Of a DNA stretch of 46,439 nucleotides, positions 17,820 through 25,045 are shown one piece after another. The stretch comes from Odoribacter sp. (GTDB lineage Bacteria > Bacteroidota > Bacteroidia > Bacteroidales > Prolixibacteraceae). The notes beneath the pieces were generated by a model. That model did no database searches. It was not told the origin of the DNA and saw only the letters and a program-made list of their open reading frames with translations. Location: assembly GCA_013824715.1 (NCBI GenBank), contig PNOH01000034.1:1-46439 (forward strand), written 5' to 3'. The position numbers and the translations under genes were made by a program. Position 1 is the stretch's first letter. The number at the start of each line of letters is the position of its first letter.

Positions 17820-17969
17820 TTATAAGAAATGGAATAAAAGGTATCCAATCAATACGGCAACTGCGATAGAAACGGCGCCAACACCAAAATTGAAAGTAGA
17901 ATTCACATTGCAGGAGTTTTTTAAATCCTGTCCATTTCTGGTCATTCGATTCTTATCTGTATTTTCCAT
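17820..17969 (-). CDS. Possible 49-aa single-pass membrane peptide
   Basis: ATG at 17969 opens 49 codons. The first half is polar (MENTDKNRMTRNGQDLKNSC), and the second is one hydrophobic segment (NFGVGAVSIAVAVLIGYLLF) ending HFL. The start is 11 bases after the stop of the metzincin-like gene, and the stop lies 110 bases before the 619-aa gene, all on one strand. The clear polar-then-membrane pattern makes it a credible small gene, perhaps a tail-anchored helper. No homolog is recognised. Confidence 0.55.
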   Translation of the reverse strand: MENTDKNRMTRNGQDLKNSCNVNSTFNFGVGAVSIAVAVLIGYLLFHFL

Positions 17970-17980
17970 TTTAATTTAGT

Positions 17981-18940
17981 TTAGATATAAACACAATGTT
18001 TGCTCCACCGTACCACCGAAACCTGTAAATTGGAAAGTACCGGCCCTGTTGCAGGAGTAATAGGATTCATCAGATTAGTTGTATCTGAATCATGTGATAG
18101 CCAACAGGCATGGCCCATTTCGTGAGCTGCAACAAAAGCCTGATCGGCAGGTTTTGCCTCTATGACCACATAATTGTGTGTAGAAGTAAAACTACAACCA
18201 TTTGTATTGGGAGGTGTGACATCCTGCACGATGAACACTAATATTTCGGCTCCCAAACCAATAACCCGCCTGAAACTATCGGTGAACTTACAGGTAGCGG
18301 ATGCTATTTCAAAATAAGAGCCAGCAAGCCACCAGTCATTAAAAAATCCACCTGCATCACAGCTTACTGACAATCCTGCTGCTGGTGGGGTAATTCCTGT
18401 TTTACAAATCCCTGTAAAAATCAGGTTGATATTGCAAGTAGTATCGTAGAATGCAATAGCCGAATTTACTTGTCTCATAATATCTACATCGGGTACTATC
18501 TGCACACCCCCCACAGAAGGGACAACCACTCCGAAATACATTTTTTTACGGGGGCGTATTCCTAACAGCGAACCTACAAAATCGATTAACCCAACTATCC
18601 GCCAAATGATTTCTGTTACCCAATTCAATATGGTCCGCAGAATACCGCCAATTATGGGAATACTCAGTACTAAATTGACAATAAAGCCAACAACATCCAG
18701 AATAACGTTGACAACCTCACATACAATTCGTGTCACCCATTTGCCAACGGTTACTATTACCCATCGGATTACCTTTACAAGAATCCATACCAGCCAGCAG
18801 AACCATTTATTACAGCATAGGCACCACCAGTTACAATCTTGTTCACGGCAACGCCTTTCCTGCCTGTTTTCCCATTCCTCAATGGGTTTTTCAACTTGTT
18901 CTTCGATCCATTCCTGAACTTCACGACATACTCGTCCCAT
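17981..18940 (-). CDS. Metzincin-like zinc peptidase with a Cys/Trp-rich amphipathic helical head
   Basis: The 319-residue product has an unusual first half: a charged helix (EVQEWIEEQVEKPIEEW), then a Cys/Trp cluster (Cys31, 36, 40, 42, 43, 48 in CREQDCNWWCLCCNKWFCW), then about 70 residues of repeating hydrophobic/amphipathic helix (VKVIRWVIVTVGKWVTRIV...). The second half carries HEMGHACWLSH (273-283), an exact HExxHxxxxxH zinc motif, followed by NLMNP (Met291), a plausible Met-turn; this is metzincin architecture. There is no ordinary signal peptide; the helical region could insert in or disrupt a membrane. It lies between the 149-aa membrane protein and the 49-aa frame on the same strand. 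Substrate unknown. Confidence 0.8.
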   Translation of the reverse strand: MGRVCREVQEWIEEQVEKPIEEWENRQERRCREQDCNWWCLCCNKWFCWLVWILVKVIRWVIVTVGKWVTRIVCEVVNVILDVVGFIVNLVLSIPIIGGILRTILNWVTEIIWRIVGLIDFVGSLLGIRPRKKMYFGVVVPSVGGVQIVPDVDIMRQVNSAIAFYDTTCNINLIFTGICKTGITPPAAGLSVSCDAGGFFNDWWLAGSYFEIASATCKFTDSFRRVIGLGAEILVFIVQDVTPPNTNGCSFTSTHNYVVIEAKPADQAFVAAHEMGHACWLSHDSDTTNLMNPITPATGPVLSNLQVSVVRWSKHCVYI

Positions 18941-18961
18941 ATTGTTAGTTTTTTTGATTAG

Positions 18962-19411
18962 TTAATATGATCCTATTTGTTTCAAAGTATTGATATTTAA
19001 CCTTTCATGTAATTGACGCGAAAAATTAATAAGCTTCCAGTGGGCGCGAAATAGTCCTATTCCTTTTCCGGTTAAAGCTGCAAAAAGTGTAATGCCGGCA
19101 CACCAAATTACCTCATGAAATGTAATGGCCGAGAATTTTCCTCCGGAAATGAAATAGCCAGCCACCATTATTATGAAAGTCAGGTTCATAAAAATACTTC
19201 CGGTTTCACAACCGCATGCGTTGTGAAAACCATTTACCTGATCGCTTATTCTCTGGTTCTCGTCAGGCGAAAATTCTGACAGGATAAAGCTGTAAGTTCT
19301 CAGTTCATTATCGAATTGAAACTTTCGTAATGAATTTGCCCATGCTTTGAAAGCTGTAAGGTCATCAATAACAACCTCCTTTCTTGTTCGGGAACTTATA
19401 TTATAACCCAT
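18962..19411 (-). CDS. Two-helix membrane protein of unknown function
   Basis: 149 residues: a soluble N-terminal part (about 1-70) with a CGCE motif near residue 70, then two hydrophobic segments (FMNLTFIIMVAGYFISGG and FHEVIWCAGITLFAALTGKGIG) and a basic C-terminal tail. It has no known motif. It sits between the C1 peptidase and the metzincin-like gene on the same strand, so it may anchor, export or protect against one of them. I do not recognise a family. Confidence 0.65.
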   Translation of the reverse strand: MGYNISSRTRKEVVIDDLTAFKAWANSLRKFQFDNELRTYSFILSEFSPDENQRISDQVNGFHNACGCETGSIFMNLTFIIMVAGYFISGGKFSAITFHEVIWCAGITLFAALTGKGIGLFRAHWKLINFSRQLHERLNINTLKQIGSY

Positions 19412-19463
19412 TTTTCAGTTCGATTTTTTTGTATTGTCAACTTTTTCAATCAGCTTCTCTCAA

Positions 19464-20387
19464 TCAGGGCATAAAATTCCCTGAATTGACCCATTCGTTT
19501 TTGATCACCGACCACCAGTCGTCGGCAAGACCTTTTAGTACATATTCATACGGAAGCCAGCCGTAACCATTGTCGCCCCAGTCTGTACCCCATGAGTTCC
19601 TGATTAGCAATGCCCCGACGGTTTCTTTTGCCCCCACCGCATTATTTTTGATTTTCATTTTATCATCATATCCGGCTGCCACAATCGCATGGCCCCCCAA
19701 AATTTTATCTCCTTTAACCGGATAAGGGATTTTTCCTCCCGAATCGGAAGCCTGGGCAATTGAGCTGTAAACTGTAAATCCGAACATTGATGGGAGTCCA
19801 ACTGCAAGAGCGTTTTTGATTTGGGTAAGCAAATCTGATCCCTTTATACCGGGTGGGTCGAGCCTGTAATAGCTGATTGATTGATAATTTTGGGCAAAAG
19901 CATAACAGAAGGCTGAAGGTTCAATGTCATAATCAGCAATATTATAGGGCCAGTATTCTTCAGGCGGAACACCAAAAAGTACCATCGCGCCCATTGTACT
20001 GCGAAGAAAAGCTCCGTTATCGCCCGTTTCGTGCATGAGGTTCCGGGTAGTTTTATAAAGGAAGAGTCTTGAGGCATCGGTATGCTTTCCAAACGCCCGG
20101 CGTTCGAAATACTCAACCAGTCCAACTCCGGCATTGGCCGTGCATGACCCCAGGTCACCCTGATCTTCGACAGGCGAAAACCAACTGTTCAGCTTAACAG
20201 ATGATGGTAAAGCAGCCCTTCCAAGCTTTGCAAAGCCTGTTTTCTCGAGCATTTTTTTTACTGAATCCTCTTGTCCCAATTTTTTCAGACGATCAGATAA
20301 ATCATCGTGTTCAACAGTCATGTCCCTGAAATCGGGATAATCAGGCAACCAGCCCATGGCTAATCTCCTGCGCATAAATATTCCCAT
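19464..20387 (-). CDS. C1 (papain-like) cysteine peptidase without signal peptide
   Basis: The 307-residue product has the complete papain set: oxyanion Gln76 and Cys82 in DQGDLGSCTANA, His233 in GGHAIVAAGYDD, and Asn264 in IRNSWGTDWGDNGYGW. It opens MGIFMRRRLAMGWLPDYPDF, with no signal peptide; a short helical pro-like segment (about 24-55) precedes the catalytic domain. A strong Shine-Dalgarno sequence supports the start at 20387. It is the first gene of the minus-strand hydrolase block and is divergent from the LuxR-type regulator. The likely role is peptide-bond cleavage in or after delivery from the cell; substrate unknown. Confidence 0.9.
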   Translation of the reverse strand: MGIFMRRRLAMGWLPDYPDFRDMTVEHDDLSDRLKKLGQEDSVKKMLEKTGFAKLGRAALPSSVKLNSWFSPVEDQGDLGSCTANAGVGLVEYFERRAFGKHTDASRLFLYKTTRNLMHETGDNGAFLRSTMGAMVLFGVPPEEYWPYNIADYDIEPSAFCYAFAQNYQSISYYRLDPPGIKGSDLLTQIKNALAVGLPSMFGFTVYSSIAQASDSGGKIPYPVKGDKILGGHAIVAAGYDDKMKIKNNAVGAKETVGALLIRNSWGTDWGDNGYGWLPYEYVLKGLADDWWSVIKNEWVNSGNFMP

Positions 20388-20391
20388 AATT

Positions 20392-20400
20392 ACCTCCTTT
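20392..20400 (-). promoter_or_regulatory. Strong Shine-Dalgarno sequence of the C1 peptidase gene
   Basis: On the coding strand AAAGGAGGT ends four to five bases before the ATG at 20387. A near-perfect anti-16S match is rare in this phylum, and I see none before the other starts of this block. It fixes the start codon and hints at high translation or foreign origin. Confidence 0.7.
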
Positions 20401-20512
20401 TAAAAAATTATTCTAAAAAATATACTGACGTGTAAGTTCTGTACTGAATTATAATTGGTAAATAATTGTTCTTCAGCTTCGTATAAAGTTACGTCCTTAA
20501 TGTACTCTGGCG

Positions 20513-20532
20513 CAATAGCACGAAAGTGTCAT
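20513..20532 (-). promoter_or_regulatory. Conserved upstream motif A (copy before the C1 peptidase gene)
   Basis: CAATAGCACGAAAGTGTCAT on the plus strand; 18 of 20 bases match 10556-10575. On the coding strand it reads ATGAC-x-CTTTCGTGC-x-ATTG and is followed seven bases later by GTACATTAAGG (GTAAATTATGG at the other copy, six bases later). It lies in the 377-bp divergent region with the LuxR-type gene, and no gene is seen in that region. Confidence 0.45.
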
Positions 20533-20764
20533 ATAACGGGCGGCAGATTTCAGGCCTATCAGAATTTCAGGCGGGCAAACCAGACGAATATTGGCTATAA
20601 TATTTGAATCCAGAATGCCAATTTTAGTGGACTGGGATTTATTTTCATCATGAAAATCAATTCTTGTGGAATTTAGGGTTACTTATCCCGTATTTTAAGG
20701 ATTAATAGATGTAAACGGTTCGGATTGCATTCTTTATTTCGTTTCGAATCAGTTAAAGCATTTC

Positions 20765-21553
20765 ATGATGAAGGGTAAAAATCAAACTCTGACTTTTTCA
20801 GACTTGGATCATGATGTGATCAATGACCATACTGATGACAGGAAAACTTTTCCAAACAGGAAAAGAAGTGTCCGTGAATTGCCCGTCAGTAACCCAAATC
20901 CATTTTTCGACTTTTGTCTGATTGATTATTCAGGAAGGCAATTCTCGTGCACCCACGGAAATTGCCAAAAGCATAGTGTTTGTTTTAAGAATGGCCGCTT
21001 GCAAGAAAGTCTTGATTTCCATGAACTTCATTTTCATGCTGAGGATAGAATGCTTTGGTGTGAGGAAGCTTTTCCGGATATGATGAAGTTTTTTGATTCG
21101 GTATCGGCCTGGGATTTTCCGGATTACCGGTTTGTTTTTAATCACCGGTATATCCGGAAGGATGGGAGCATTACCCAGTTTATGCACGAGGGCTCCATAA
21201 TCTTTACCGAAGATCAATTGTTACCGGTTCTGAACCTGAAGGTATTTTTTGAAATAGCTGATATCAAAACCGATGATACTATTGTCCTGACCATATTCCA
21301 GTATTCAGCAGATCAGGGTTATCAGAAAGTTTTTACCAAAGAGTATGGAAGGTATAGCAACTCGCTTTTAACGCAACGGGAGATGGAGGTTATCAGGCTT
21401 TGCCATGAAGGGCTGAGCAGCAAAATGATTGCAGAAGAACTGAAACTGAGCATTCATACCGTAAAGAATCATAAGCGCCACTGCATGGACAAAACTTCAA
21501 CGCACAATATCACCGAACTGATCCATGTTTGTTTAAATAATCATTGGCTGTAA
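20765..21553 (+). CDS. LuxR-family transcriptional regulator
   Basis: The 262-residue protein has a GerE/LuxR-type helix-turn-helix at about 197-255: LTQREMEVIRLCHEGLSSK, then IAEELKLSIHTVKNHKRH. The N-terminal 190 residues look like a PAS-like sensing domain (FRFVFNHRYIRKDGSITQFMH-type beta hairpin near 120-140) and hold several Cys and His near 55-65 (FSCTHGNCQKHSVC), which could bind a ligand or metal. ATG at 20765 is followed by another ATG codon; either could be used. It is divergent from the hydrolase block, so it is the natural candidate regulator for it (inference). Confidence 0.85.
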   Translation: MMKGKNQTLTFSDLDHDVINDHTDDRKTFPNRKRSVRELPVSNPNPFFDFCLIDYSGRQFSCTHGNCQKHSVCFKNGRLQESLDFHELHFHAEDRMLWCEEAFPDMMKFFDSVSAWDFPDYRFVFNHRYIRKDGSITQFMHEGSIIFTEDQLLPVLNLKVFFEIADIKTDDTIVLTIFQYSADQGYQKVFTKEYGRYSNSLLTQREMEVIRLCHEGLSSKMIAEELKLSIHTVKNHKRHCMDKTSTHNITELIHVCLNNHWL

Positions 21554-21631
21554 ACAAATCTTCAAGTTTTTGATCCAATCAATAATTCTGGAAATTCCCC
21601 TATTTTTGCTTTCCTGAAAAATTCCCATTCA

Positions 21632-22102
21632 ATGATAAAAGTACTATTTGTATGTCTGGGCAACATTTGCCGGAGTCCAAGCGCTGAAGCGGTTTTTAAT
21701 GCCTTGATTGAGAAGAACGGACTCGGAAGTGAGTTGCAGTGCGATTCGGCTGGTACTGCGGCCTATCATGCCGGCGAACCAGCCGATTTCAGGATGAAAC
21801 AGTTTGCAAAGAAAAGGGGCTATCGGTTGACCAGCATTTCAAGGCCCTTTAACACGAAAGTTGATTTCGACCGCTTTGATTACATCATCGGGATGGACAA
21901 CCAAAATGTACGCGATTTGAAAGCACTGGCCAGAAATGAAACTGACCGGAATAAAATTTTCCTGATGACTGATTTTTGTTTTTCCGATAAATACGATTCA
22001 GTACCTGATCCGTATTATGGCGACGATGCGGATTTCGGATTGGTTATAGATATTTTGGAAGATGCTTGTGCAGGGCTTTTCCGTAAGCTGCGTCAAAGCT
22101 GA
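21632..22102 (+). CDS. Low-molecular-weight protein-tyrosine phosphatase
   Basis: 156 residues, full length for the family. The P-loop VCLGNICRSPSAEA carries the nucleophile Cys8 and Arg14 (C-x5-R-S), and VPDPYYG supplies the general-acid Asp near residue 129. It hydrolyses phosphotyrosine or acts in cell-surface polysaccharide regulation or stress; the substrate is not shown. It is cytoplasmic. It follows the LuxR-type gene by 78 bases and is convergent with the racemase-like gene. Confidence 0.95.
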   Translation: MIKVLFVCLGNICRSPSAEAVFNALIEKNGLGSELQCDSAGTAAYHAGEPADFRMKQFAKKRGYRLTSISRPFNTKVDFDRFDYIIGMDNQNVRDLKALARNETDRNKIFLMTDFCFSDKYDSVPDPYYGDDADFGLVIDILEDACAGLFRKLRQS

Positions 22103-22123
22103 TCACAAATCTGGTGACTTGAA

Positions 22124-22831
22124 TTAGCCAATAACAGCATCCAGAATACGTTCGACATGAATTTTGGTGGTGTTAAGCAATTCAATGTCTTCCATATCGC
22201 TGGTTTTAAGCAACAGGGGCAACTCTGTTCCACCCAGGATCAGGCTATCTATCTGGCCTTCGTTGTACATTCGTCCGGCAATTGATAACAAGCGGCTTTT
22301 CGATTCAGGAAGGAAACGGCCCCTGACCAGTTCTTCCATGTATATTTTATGAATGTATTTTCGCTCGTCGGGCATGGGCGTAATAATTTCCATTCCTGAT
22401 GATTCAAACCCATCCTGAAAAAAATCCCCTTCCATAGTCGAGATCGTGCCAAATAAGCCCAGTCTGCTATAGCCCTTGGATTGAGCATAGGCAATGGTTG
22501 ATTCGACAATGCTGACCATCTTGGTCTTTACACGTTTTTCCAAAGCTTCATAAACCAGGTGCGGTGTATTTGAAGCCATAAAAATCACTTTGGCACCGGC
22601 TTTTTCGAGGACGAATATTTCTTCTGACAGATAATCAACCAATTCATCCAGTTGATCGTTCGAAATCAGGCTCAACATATGTGTCATATTAATACTGTTG
22701 ATGATGATGGACGGGTATTCACGTTGTCCGGTTCGTTCCTGAAAGCGGGAAATGATTCGCTGGTAGTAATCAACAGTTGATGCCGGGGCTATTCCCCCAA
22801 TCATTCCAATGGTTTTTACTTGTTTAAGCAT
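22124..22831 (-). CDS. Aspartate/glutamate racemase-family protein lacking both catalytic Cys
   Basis: The 235-residue protein matches the Asp/Glu racemase superfamily: IGGIAPASTVDYYQRI at the N-terminus, ASNTPH (86-91) at the first catalytic site and ILGGTELPLL (198-207) at the second. Family members use two Cys as acid/base, in CNT and GCTE contexts. Here they are Ser87 and Gly201, confirmed in the codons (TCA and GGA). E. coli-type L-Asp/Glu racemases can have Thr in place of the first Cys, but loss of both suggests no standard racemisation. It may be a binding protein, a different isomerase or a hydrolase. It is monocistronic-looking; the neighbours give no clue. Confidence 0.85.
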   Translation of the reverse strand: MLKQVKTIGMIGGIAPASTVDYYQRIISRFQERTGQREYPSIIINSINMTHMLSLISNDQLDELVDYLSEEIFVLEKAGAKVIFMASNTPHLVYEALEKRVKTKMVSIVESTIAYAQSKGYSRLGLFGTISTMEGDFFQDGFESSGMEIITPMPDERKYIHKIYMEELVRGRFLPESKSRLLSIAGRMYNEGQIDSLILGGTELPLLLKTSDMEDIELLNTTKIHVERILDAVIG

Positions 22832-22880
22832 ACTAGAAACAGTTTATTGAGCATAAATGAAAAGTTGTTCTATTAATCTC

Positions 22881-23225
22881 CTAACCCCCTGAACGTTTGA
22901 CTTTGTAATTTTCGCTTTTCAGAATTTCAATTACTTTGTTACAAAAATCACCCTGAATCAGGATTTCTCCATCTTTGTACGAACCGCCAACTCCACATTT
23001 GGTCTTAAGTTTTTTAGCTAATGCTTTTAAATCGTCGTCGGTACCAATAAAACCAGTAATCAGCGTTGCTTTTTTACCGTTGCGTTGCTTTTTGTCGAGT
23101 TGAACATGCAAATCCTGCCTGTTTGGTGGCAGCGTTTCCGATTCATTCCCGGCAGTACTTTCGAATCGGAAATCAGGATTTGTAGAGTAAACCATCCCCA
23201 GCCTTTCTTTCCAGTCGTTATCCAT
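22881..23225 (-). CDS. SUI1/eIF1-like translation factor (YciH family)
   Basis: 114 residues. The C-terminal 65 form the SUI1/eIF1 fold with the core KKATLITGF, LAKKLKTKCGVGG, and KDGEILIQGDFCNKVIEIL, the family signature. The N-terminal 45 residues are polar and likely disordered. Bacterial YciH-type proteins bind the 30S subunit and affect start-site fidelity; essentiality varies. A TATCTTTG element at 23245-23252 precedes it with a 19-nt leader. Confidence 0.93.
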   Translation of the reverse strand: MDNDWKERLGMVYSTNPDFRFESTAGNESETLPPNRQDLHVQLDKKQRNGKKATLITGFIGTDDDLKALAKKLKTKCGVGGSYKDGEILIQGDFCNKVIEILKSENYKVKRSGG

Positions 23226-23244
23226 TTTTCCTGAAATTTGCGGT

Positions 23245-23252
23245 CAAAGATA
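23245..23252 (-). promoter_or_regulatory. Bacteroidota -7 promoter element (TATCTTTG) of the SUI1 gene
   Basis: Coding-strand TATCTTTG matches TAnnTTTG and ends 19 bases before the ATG at 23225. No TTTG-type -33 element is found at the usual 19-21 bp spacing. Confidence 0.5.
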
Positions 23253-23278
23253 GCAGATTTTAAAAATGATTATTTTTT

Positions 23279-24922
23279 TTACCACAAAACTTCTTCCAGA
23301 ATTTTTCCGGCACAATAATCGGGGATAGGCATTTTTAAAATCTCTAAAATTGTAGGCAACATATCTTCGCCTTTTATCTGGCCTCTGATGTGTGTGTTTT
23401 TTACAAAATTGCCATGCATGATAAACGGAATGTTCGCGTTGTCGTTATAAATAGTGCGCTGATATTTGTACACCGGTTGCCATCCGTCTTCGAGCTGGTA
23501 CAACACATCGCCCGATCGTTTGAAATTGTATGAATTCGCAATTACTGCAAGCTGACCTTTGGTATAGTCGCCCTGCTCGAAAGATACGGAAGGCAAGGCG
23601 ATTTTTACCCCTTCAAACTGATTGATGAAATTGGCTGTTTTGGTCTGGATATCTTCTGGTGCAATATTCTTCTTTTCGAGCAAGTCGCGGTTAAAATAGA
23701 GTTGCTGGTCGCCGGCAACCTCAATCCAGTCGCCCTGCCCATAAGTAATATTCAGGAATGATTTTAGCAGCGCAATGGAGCTTTCGGGAGAGAAAGTACC
23801 AACTGGCATGTTGAATTCTTCTTTCAGGTATTCAACCGGATAAACCGATGAGCAACTTGAAGTGAGCACCACCAATGAGTTTCCTTTACCAAATGTTTTA
23901 TCAAGAAAACCCAATAACAAAGCAATGTCCTGATCAAGTCGCAGATAGATGTCTTCCATTTCGACCGATGCCGGACCAAAGGAACTGTTTTCATAGTCCA
24001 TTGAAGTAAAGGTGACCGTCAGAAAATCAGGATACTCGTCGGCGCCAAGCTTTTCAGCATGGATCAGATTGACTGCAAAATCTTTCACCATGGTATTCCC
24101 GTAAGGTGTCGTTTTCAGGAATTTAAAGTTTCCGGCTTTATCTTTAATTTTTTTCAGATCGTACGGAAAAGTGTTCCATTTGTCGTAATACCCTTTTTCA
24201 AGAATATAATCATCGGCCAGGCTTTCCTCGTAACTTTTAACAGGCAAAAGGGTCGTCCAGTCGCGTTGGGTATATGTTTTGGCAAATTGTTTTTCGTTGA
24301 ACTGGCGGACCCATTCCGGAAAAATATCGACATAATACGAACTCGAGATCATATTCCCATTCTGGGTATCGAACCAATATGCCCCGTTGGCCGCATGTCC
24401 GGCCGAGAGCACAGCACTGACATCGTTCATGGCCACACTGAATACTTTCGATTTGTTGCGGGTATTAATTTTGATGAGGTCGCCAATAGTTGGCGAGAGC
24501 AATTTGGCCGCTGACCGCTCTCCTTCTTTCGAATCGCTTCCAACTGTGATGAAATAATCATCGGCTATGCAGTTGATTTCCTTTTTTTTCAGCCGGTCGT
24601 ACCAACTGTCGTTCACAATTCCATGTGTTGCCGGATAAACACCTGTGAAAAGGGTTGCCGTTCCGGTTGATATTTTCTGAACATGCAAAATGAGTTGGGC
24701 ATTTGAGAAAACGGCCCCCTCGTTAACCAATCGTTTGAATCCACCTTCCTGAAATTTATTCCAGAATCGCGACAGATAATCGGTACGCATCTGATCAACC
24801 GAAAGTACAACCACTATTCGTGGAATTGTGGCATTGTTGTTTTTAGTGTTCTGGGCAGTCAGTGAGTTTCCAATAAGAACTGTCAGAAAAATGGAAACGC
24901 TCAGAATATATTGCTTTGTCAT
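23279..24922 (-). CDS. PafA-like alkaline phosphatase superfamily protein, apparently catalytically dead
   Basis: I start at 24922 (MTKQYILSVS, signal peptide through about LTAQ24). The 547-residue product has the fold markers of PafA/NPP-type phosphatases: VVLSVDQMRTDYL (Asp43), TGVYPATHGI, DYENSSFGP and LDKTFG. Against the active-site pattern, however, the nucleophile Thr ten residues before the TG of LFTG is Ile84, the DYxGH His is Ser313, the LTxDHG pair is Ser356-Cys357, and the last His before the VP motif is Asn (NANIP). Only Asp43 and Asp309 remain. I infer a periplasmic pseudoenzyme, perhaps a binding or structural protein. It is divergent from queE. Confidence 0.85.
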   Translation of the reverse strand: MTKQYILSVSIFLTVLIGNSLTAQNTKNNNATIPRIVVVLSVDQMRTDYLSRFWNKFQEGGFKRLVNEGAVFSNAQLILHVQKISTGTATLFTGVYPATHGIVNDSWYDRLKKKEINCIADDYFITVGSDSKEGERSAAKLLSPTIGDLIKINTRNKSKVFSVAMNDVSAVLSAGHAANGAYWFDTQNGNMISSSYYVDIFPEWVRQFNEKQFAKTYTQRDWTTLLPVKSYEESLADDYILEKGYYDKWNTFPYDLKKIKDKAGNFKFLKTTPYGNTMVKDFAVNLIHAEKLGADEYPDFLTVTFTSMDYENSSFGPASVEMEDIYLRLDQDIALLLGFLDKTFGKGNSLVVLTSSCSSVYPVEYLKEEFNMPVGTFSPESSIALLKSFLNITYGQGDWIEVAGDQQLYFNRDLLEKKNIAPEDIQTKTANFINQFEGVKIALPSVSFEQGDYTKGQLAVIANSYNFKRSGDVLYQLEDGWQPVYKYQRTIYNDNANIPFIMHGNFVKNTHIRGQIKGEDMLPTILEILKMPIPDYCAGKILEEVLW

Positions 24923-24943
24923 GGTTGGCTTAAGTTTGAGTGG

Positions 24944-24951
24944 CAAAAGTA
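24944..24951 (-). promoter_or_regulatory. -7 promoter element (TACTTTTG) of the PafA-like gene
   Basis: Coding-strand TACTTTTG fits TAnnTTTG. A TTG lies 18 bases upstream, in range for the -33 element, and the ATG at 24922 is about 22 bases downstream. Confidence 0.5.
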
Positions 24952-24990
24952 TAGATTATTCGTTGAAAACAACTCCAATTTATTTTTGAG

Positions 24991-24998
24991 TATCTTTG
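24991..24998 (+). promoter_or_regulatory. -7 promoter element (TATCTTTG) of queE-queD
   Basis: TATCTTTG fits the phylum consensus TAnnTTTG and lies 47 bases before the queE ATG. The nearest TTG (24963-24965) is 25 bases upstream, somewhat long for the -33 element. Confidence 0.55.
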
Positions 24999-25045
24999 CA
25001 TCACTCAAAAATTTCGTTTTCGCGACGATTATTCCTGATTTTAAG

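Noticed and set aside
6795-20387. Hydrolase cluster as a T6SS or contractile-injection locus
   Set aside because: No VgrG, PAAR, Hcp, sheath, tube or ATPase gene is in the block; DUF2235 alone does not prove it.
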